Below, one piece after another: positions 5,565 to 8,451 of a stretch of 8,451 nt of DNA. Origin of the DNA: an uncultured bacterium (GTDB lineage: Bacteria; Actinomycetota; Coriobacteriia; Coriobacteriales; Coriobacteriaceae); the NCBI GenBank assembly GCA_905215835.1, contig CAJMRR010000088.1, positions 1-8,451 on the forward strand, read 5' to 3'. The notes under the pieces are model-generated. The model did not search any database and was not told where the DNA came from. It worked only from the letters and a program-made list of their open reading frames with translations. Both the position numbers and the translations under genes were made by a program. Numbering within the stretch: position 1 is the first letter of the stretch; every line of letters begins with the position of its first letter.

Positions 5565-6941
5565 CTACTCCTCCACGGCCTGCGTGCCGGCGGCACGGGC
5601 CAAATCATCGATTGCCAGAGGGTCGGCGCCCAGGGCGCGATGACGGCCATCGAGCGCGGGATCGCCCGCCTGCTCCACGGCCAGCGACTTGCCGGTACGC
5701 ATATACCACGCGGCGCGACGACCCCAGACCAGCGCCTCGAGCAGGCTGTTTGAAGCAAGGCGGTTCTTGCCGTGAACGCCGTTGCAGGCCGTCTCGCCCG
5801 CGGCGTAGAGCTCGGGCATCGAGGTGCGGCCGTCCTTGTCGACCCACACGCCGCCCATAAAGTAGTGCTGCGTCGGCGTAACGGGAATGGACTCATCCAG
5901 GATGTCGCGACCGTCCTCCAGGCAGCGCGCGCGGATGTTGGCGAAGTGCCCGGTCACCACGTCGCGCTCGACGGGGGCAAAGCTCAGCCACTCGTGCTCG
6001 GTGTCATCCTGCTTCATCTGCTCGCGGATGGCGGCGGCGACAACGTCGCGCGGCTGCAACTCGTCGGTAAAACGCTCGCCGGCGGCGTTGAGCAAAATCG
6101 CGCCCTCGCCGCGGCAGCTCTCGCTGATCAGGAACGTGCGACCCGGCTGCGGCGAGAACAGACCCGTGGGATGGATCTGCACGTAGTCCAGGTGCTCCAT
6201 CTTAATGCCATGCTCCTGAGCGATGTAGCAGGCGTCGCCCGTGAGCTGCGGGTAGTTAGTCGAGTGGTCGTAGACGCCGCCAATGCCGCCCGTCGCCCAC
6301 AGCGTGTGGCGGGCATGGATCTTAAACGGCTTACCGGCATGCACGCCCTCAGCGGCATTTGCCAGCTCGTCGGCGGGGCGAACCGAGTTGTCCTCGTCCA
6401 CGGCTACGGCGACGACGCCGGTGCACACCGTGGCGTCATCGCGCTCGGCGGTCAGGATGTCGGTCATGGCCACGTGCTCCAAAATCTGCACGTTGTCCAG
6501 CTTGCGAACGGCCTGGAGCAGCTTGGTCGTGATCTCCTTGCCCGTAATGTCGGCATGGAAGGCAATGCGCGGACGGCTGTGCGCGCCCTCGCGGGTAAAA
6601 TTGAGGCTGCCGTCGGCCTTGCGCTCAAAATCCACGCCCATCGCTAGCAGGTCGTTGATGACCGAGCGGCTCGAGCGAATCATGATGTCGACGCTCTCGC
6701 GGCGGTTCTCGTAGTGGCCGGCGTGCATGGTGTCCTCAAAGAAGGCATCGTAGTCCGAGCCTTCGGGCAGCACGCAGATGCCGCCCTGCGCGAGCATCGA
6801 ATCGCACTCATCGACCGCGCCCTTGGAGAGCATGATCACGCGCGTGCTCGTCGGCAGATTGAGGGCCGCGTACAGACCCGCCACGCCGCAGCCGGCAATG
6901 ACGACGTCGCACTCCATATCGGGGTATTGCTTGGTTTCCAC
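5565..6941 (-). CDS. nadB: L-aspartate oxidase, short form
   Basis: FAD enzyme that oxidises L-aspartate to iminoaspartate, the unstable substrate of NadA; fumarate can replace oxygen as acceptor in anaerobes. Numbering from the GTG at 6939-6941 (458 residues), the FAD dinucleotide motif is DVVIAGCGVAGL (12-23). Then come SMLAQGGI (48-55), HSRPRIAFHADITGKE (121-136), QIHPTGLF (255-262), RGEGAILLN (277-285), ELQPRDVV (294-301) and HYFMGGVWVD (359-368). Last is HGKNRLASNSLLE (390-402), including the substrate-site Arg. The frame stays open to an ATG at 6992 (475 residues) with another ATG at 6968. The GTG is preferred because AAGGGAGAGG lies 6 nt before it, while both ATGs are inside a hairpin. 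About 45 residues follow the flavoprotein core, where classical NadB (about 530-540 residues) has a helical C-terminal domain. A short NadB of this kind is known in some anaerobes. Confidence 0.95.
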   Translation of the reverse strand: METKQYPDMECDVVIAGCGVAGLYAALNLPTSTRVIMLSKGAVDECDSMLAQGGICVLPEGSDYDAFFEDTMHAGHYENRRESVDIMIRSSRSVINDLLAMGVDFERKADGSLNFTREGAHSRPRIAFHADITGKEITTKLLQAVRKLDNVQILEHVAMTDILTAERDDATVCTGVVAVAVDEDNSVRPADELANAAEGVHAGKPFKIHARHTLWATGGIGGVYDHSTNYPQLTGDACYIAQEHGIKMEHLDYVQIHPTGLFSPQPGRTFLISESCRGEGAILLNAAGERFTDELQPRDVVAAAIREQMKQDDTEHEWLSFAPVERDVVTGHFANIRARCLEDGRDILDESIPVTPTQHYFMGGVWVDKDGRTSMPELYAAGETACNGVHGKNRLASNSLLEALVWGRRAAWYMRTGKSLAVEQAGDPALDGRHRALGADPLAIDDLARAAGTQAVEE

Positions 6942-6958
6942 AGGAATCCTCTCCCTTG

Positions 6959-6993
6959 AATGTGACATAAGGGACCGTCCCTCATGCAACATT
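6959..6993 (-). promoter_or_regulatory. 35-nt intercistronic hairpin between nadA and nadB
   Basis: The sequence is symmetric about 6976: AATGT (6959-6963) with ACATT (6989-6993), CAT with ATG, and AGGGAC with GTCCCT, so 14 of 17 positions pair. In the minus-strand mRNA it folds as a 9-bp stem with one G-U pair, a mismatch and a further 5 bp, capped by a 5-nt loop. It begins 3 nt after the nadA stop and ends one base before the nadB ribosome site. There is no U tract, so it is not a terminator. A role in mRNA processing, or in stopping ribosomes from using the upstream ATGs, is inferred. Confidence 0.65.
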
Positions 6994-6996
6994 GTT

Positions 6997-8022
6997 CTAG
7001 CGTGCTGCGTACTCGAGCATACGGTCGAGCGTGAGCTTGGCCTGGTCTGCTGCCTCGTCCGAGACGCCGATCTGCACCTCGCCCTCGCCCGTCTCCAGGC
7101 AGCGCACGAGCTTTTCGAGCGTGATGAGGTCCATGTTGACGCAGGTGGGCTGCACCGCGGGGAAATAGAACTTCTTGCCGGTGCCCTGGCAGCGGCGCTC
7201 GAGCTCGTAGAGCACGCCGCGGACCGTCACGATAATGAACTCGCTCGCGTCGGACTCCTCGGCATACTTGATGATGCCGGCGGTGGAGCCGATGTAGTCG
7301 GCCTCGGCCAGGACGTCGGCCTTGCACTCAGGATGCGCCAGCACGAGCGCGTCGGGGTGGGCCTCCGTCGCGTCGACGATCTGCTCGACGGTGATGATGT
7401 GATGGCGTGGGCAGTAGCCGTTGTTGAGGATGACGTGCTTTTGCGGCACCTGCTCGGCTACGAAGCGGCCCAGGTTTTGGTCGGGAATGAACAGGATATG
7501 CTGCTGCGGCAGCTCGGACACGATCTTAACGGCGTTGGAACTGGTGACGCACACGTCGCTCCAGCTCTTGATCTCGACCGTGGAGTTGACGTAGCACACC
7601 ACGGCCAGGTCGTCGCCGTACTCGGCGCGCGCCGCGTCAACCGTCTCGCGCTTGACCATGTGCGCCATGGGACAGTCTGCGCCCGGCTCGGGCAGCAGCA
7701 CGGTCTTAGTGGGATTGAGCAGCTTGGCGCTCTCGCCCATAAACTCCACGCCGCACAACACGATGGTCTGCTGCGGCAGGCTCTTGGCGAGCTTTGCCAG
7801 GTAGAAGCTATCGCCGACGTAATCGGCAACAGCTTGGACCTCGGGCGCCACGTAATAGTGCGCCAGGATCACCGCGTCACGTTGGGTTTTTAGTTGCTGA
7901 ATGGCCTCGACGAGCTCTGCGGGCACCAGTGCCGCACGCTCCGTTGCCGTCGTTGCCGATGCCAAGCCGGCCGCGATATCGCGTGCAAGCTCCGACGCAT
8001 CCATGTTCGCGCTCTGTGCCAT
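6997..8022 (-). CDS. nadA: Quinolinate synthase
   Basis: Condenses iminoaspartate with dihydroxyacetone phosphate to give quinolinate, using an oxygen-sensitive [4Fe-4S] cluster as Lewis acid; second step of de novo NAD synthesis. The 341-residue protein has the threefold repeated NadA layout with its three cluster ligands: Cys90 (VLCGVEFMGE), Cys233 (LAHPECKADV) and Cys294 (QPTCVNMDLITLEKL). Other landmarks are ILAHYY (52-57), DYVGDSFYLA (67-76), CYVNSTVEIKSWSDV and GYCPRHH. The first about 35 residues are a variable extension. The ATG at 8020-8022 is chosen over the TTG directly before it; GAGAGGGG stands about 5 nt upstream. It is the first gene of the operon. The promoter carries a large inverted repeat, and nadB follows after a hairpin-bearing gap of 55 bp. 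Confidence 0.98.
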   Translation of the reverse strand: MAQSANMDASELARDIAAGLASATTATERAALVPAELVEAIQQLKTQRDAVILAHYYVAPEVQAVADYVGDSFYLAKLAKSLPQQTIVLCGVEFMGESAKLLNPTKTVLLPEPGADCPMAHMVKRETVDAARAEYGDDLAVVCYVNSTVEIKSWSDVCVTSSNAVKIVSELPQQHILFIPDQNLGRFVAEQVPQKHVILNNGYCPRHHIITVEQIVDATEAHPDALVLAHPECKADVLAEADYIGSTAGIIKYAEESDASEFIIVTVRGVLYELERRCQGTGKKFYFPAVQPTCVNMDLITLEKLVRCLETGEGEVQIGVSDEAADQAKLTLDRMLEYAAR

Positions 8023-8057
8023 CAAGGCCCCTCTCTTTTGGCGAATCTTGGGGCTTT

Positions 8058-8086
8058 AGTATGACACCTAGGTTTACAGCTGACAA
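8058..8086 (-). promoter_or_regulatory. nadA operon promoter
   Basis: On the minus strand TTGTCA (8081-8086) is followed after exactly 17 nt by CATACT (8058-8063), matching five and four of six consensus bases. Transcription would start near 8051, leaving a leader of about 29 nt. The -35 box straddles the centre of the inverted repeat, and one arm fills most of the spacer, which is the geometry of a repressed promoter. Confidence 0.75.
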
Positions 8087-8107
8087 GACAGCTGTAAACC
8101 TAGGTGT
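8064..8107. promoter_or_regulatory. Perfect 19-bp inverted repeat, probable NiaR operator
   Basis: ACACCTAGGTTTACAGCTG (8064-8082) is repeated exactly in reverse complement at 8089-8107 with a 6-nt centre. Inside it are four half-sites of the form TKWCASCT: 8061-8069, 8073-8081, and in reverse 8090-8098 and 8102-8110. Each outer site lies 12 bp from its inner neighbour, which suits two repressor dimers. It overlaps the nadA promoter, and the last gene of the same operon encodes a NiaR repressor, so NiaR is the natural ligand; that step is inference. A terminator is unlikely, since it sits upstream of every gene on its strand. Confidence 0.75.
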
Positions 8108-8213
8108 AAAGTTGAAATAAAGATTCAATCATGTGGCAGGTCCATATTCGAACTGGCAAGCTGAGGATAGCTGAGCTCTCGATGGCGCAGGAGGCATCTT
8201 TCACCACCGCAAT

Positions 8214-8253
8214 ACCGTTTGGCGCGAGTTGCACGCCGTGGGGCGCAAACGGT
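8214..8253 (+). other. Hairpin in the gap before the response regulator gene
   Basis: ACCGTTTG plus CGC (8214-8225, one bulged G) pairs with GCGCAAACGGT (8243-8253), giving 11 bp around a 17-nt loop. It lies about 60 nt before the response regulator start and has no T run. It could be a leader structure or an operator; no firm promoter could be located in 8108-8314, and the only -10-like word (CAAAAT, 8288-8293) lacks a -35 partner. Confidence 0.4.
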
Positions 8254-8314
8254 CCGCACCCCCGCAAGCGGCGCGTACCCGATGTGGCAAAATCGAACTA
8301 CTTAAGGGGGCCGA

Positions 8315-8451
8315 ATGCTCAAGATTATTGCCTGCGACGATGATGTCGCTTTTCTAGATAGACTGCACCGGATGATCGACCGTTGGTCGACCGAGACGGG
8401 CACGGCGGTCGATGTTGCGCTCGTCACACGCGGAGAGGACCTGCTGGCCCG
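8315..8451 (+). CDS. Response regulator receiver domain, N-terminal fragment
   Basis: The first 45 residues of a protein cut by the right edge read MLKIIACDDDVAFLDRLHRM, then an IDRW segment and ending GEDLLA. The pattern of a beta strand (LKIIAC), a run of three Asp (8-10) forming the acidic phosphorylation pocket, and an amphipathic helix (VAFLDRLHRMIDRW) is that of a receiver domain. The CDDD followed by FLDRL is typical of response regulators of the AgrA/LytTR kind, but the output domain is not visible, so the class is a guess. The phosphoacceptor Asp lies beyond the window. The ATG at 8315-8317 follows AAGGGGG with a 4-nt spacer. The gene is divergent from the nad operon and probably unrelated to it. 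A cognate histidine kinase would be expected further right. Confidence 0.8.
   Translation, partial: MLKIIACDDDVAFLDRLHRMIDRWSTETGTAVDVALVTRGEDLLA

Noticed and set aside
4725..6647. Long plus-strand frames opposite nadC and nadB (4725-5753, 5772-6647)
   Set aside because: These are mirror frames of GC-rich genes with clear catalytic motifs; they show His/Arg/Ala-rich composition, no ribosome sites and no recognisable domain.
6778..7893. 371-codon plus-strand frame opposite nadA and the start of nadB
   Set aside because: Antisense shadow: it spans two real genes and the gap between them and has no protein family features.
8120..8165. tRNA fragment suggested by TTCGAAT on the minus strand
   Set aside because: The bases flanking the supposed T loop do not form the 5-bp T stem, and no acceptor, D or anticodon arm can be found nearby.
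8131..8343. 70-codon plus-strand frame starting MWQVHIRTG
   Set aside because: It has no ribosome site, crosses the 8214-8253 hairpin and overlaps the well-supported start of the response regulator in another frame.

Overview
The window comes from a bacterial chromosome with fairly high GC. Gene content and style suggest a Coriobacteriia-type actinobacterium such as Collinsella: a heat-shock operon in the order dnaK-grpE-dnaJ, a clostridial-type ferredoxin, and a nadA-nadB-nadC-niaR operon. This placement is an inference from the sequence; no search was possible.

Layout. On the minus strand, 1-3110 holds the DnaK chaperone operon, read dnaK, grpE, dnaJ; dnaJ runs off the left edge. Positions 3111-3768 carry no gene. 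They hold the dnaK leader and probable promoter, then an array of three 62-bp palindromic repeats (3373-3558), then a weak terminator-like hairpin and the ferredoxin promoter. A small 2[4Fe-4S] ferredoxin lies on the plus strand at 3769-3954. It ends at a bidirectional terminator (3994-4033) shared with the operon that converges on it. A second, unrelated palindrome (4073-4137) lies in the 3' region of that operon.

Positions 8022 down to 4156 on the minus strand form the de novo NAD operon: nadA (quinolinate synthase), nadB (L-aspartate oxidase), nadC (quinolinate phosphoribosyltransferase) and a NiaR-type repressor as last gene. The gene junctions are tight, except nadA-nadB, where a 35-nt hairpin sits. 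The nadA promoter overlaps a perfect 19-bp inverted repeat that is very likely the NiaR operator, so the operon appears to carry its own feedback repressor. On the plus strand at the right edge a response regulator gene begins (8315) and is cut off.

How the genes work together. NadB oxidises aspartate to iminoaspartate, NadA condenses it with dihydroxyacetone phosphate to quinolinate, and NadC converts quinolinate to nicotinate mononucleotide. NiaR is expected to shut the promoter when nicotinate is available. DnaK, GrpE and DnaJ form one chaperone cycle. The long open frames antisense to dnaK, nadC, nadB and nadA are codon-bias shadows.

No wholly new multi-gene system is visible. The least explained elements are the 62-bp repeat array, the 4073-4137 palindrome and the nadA-nadB hairpin.
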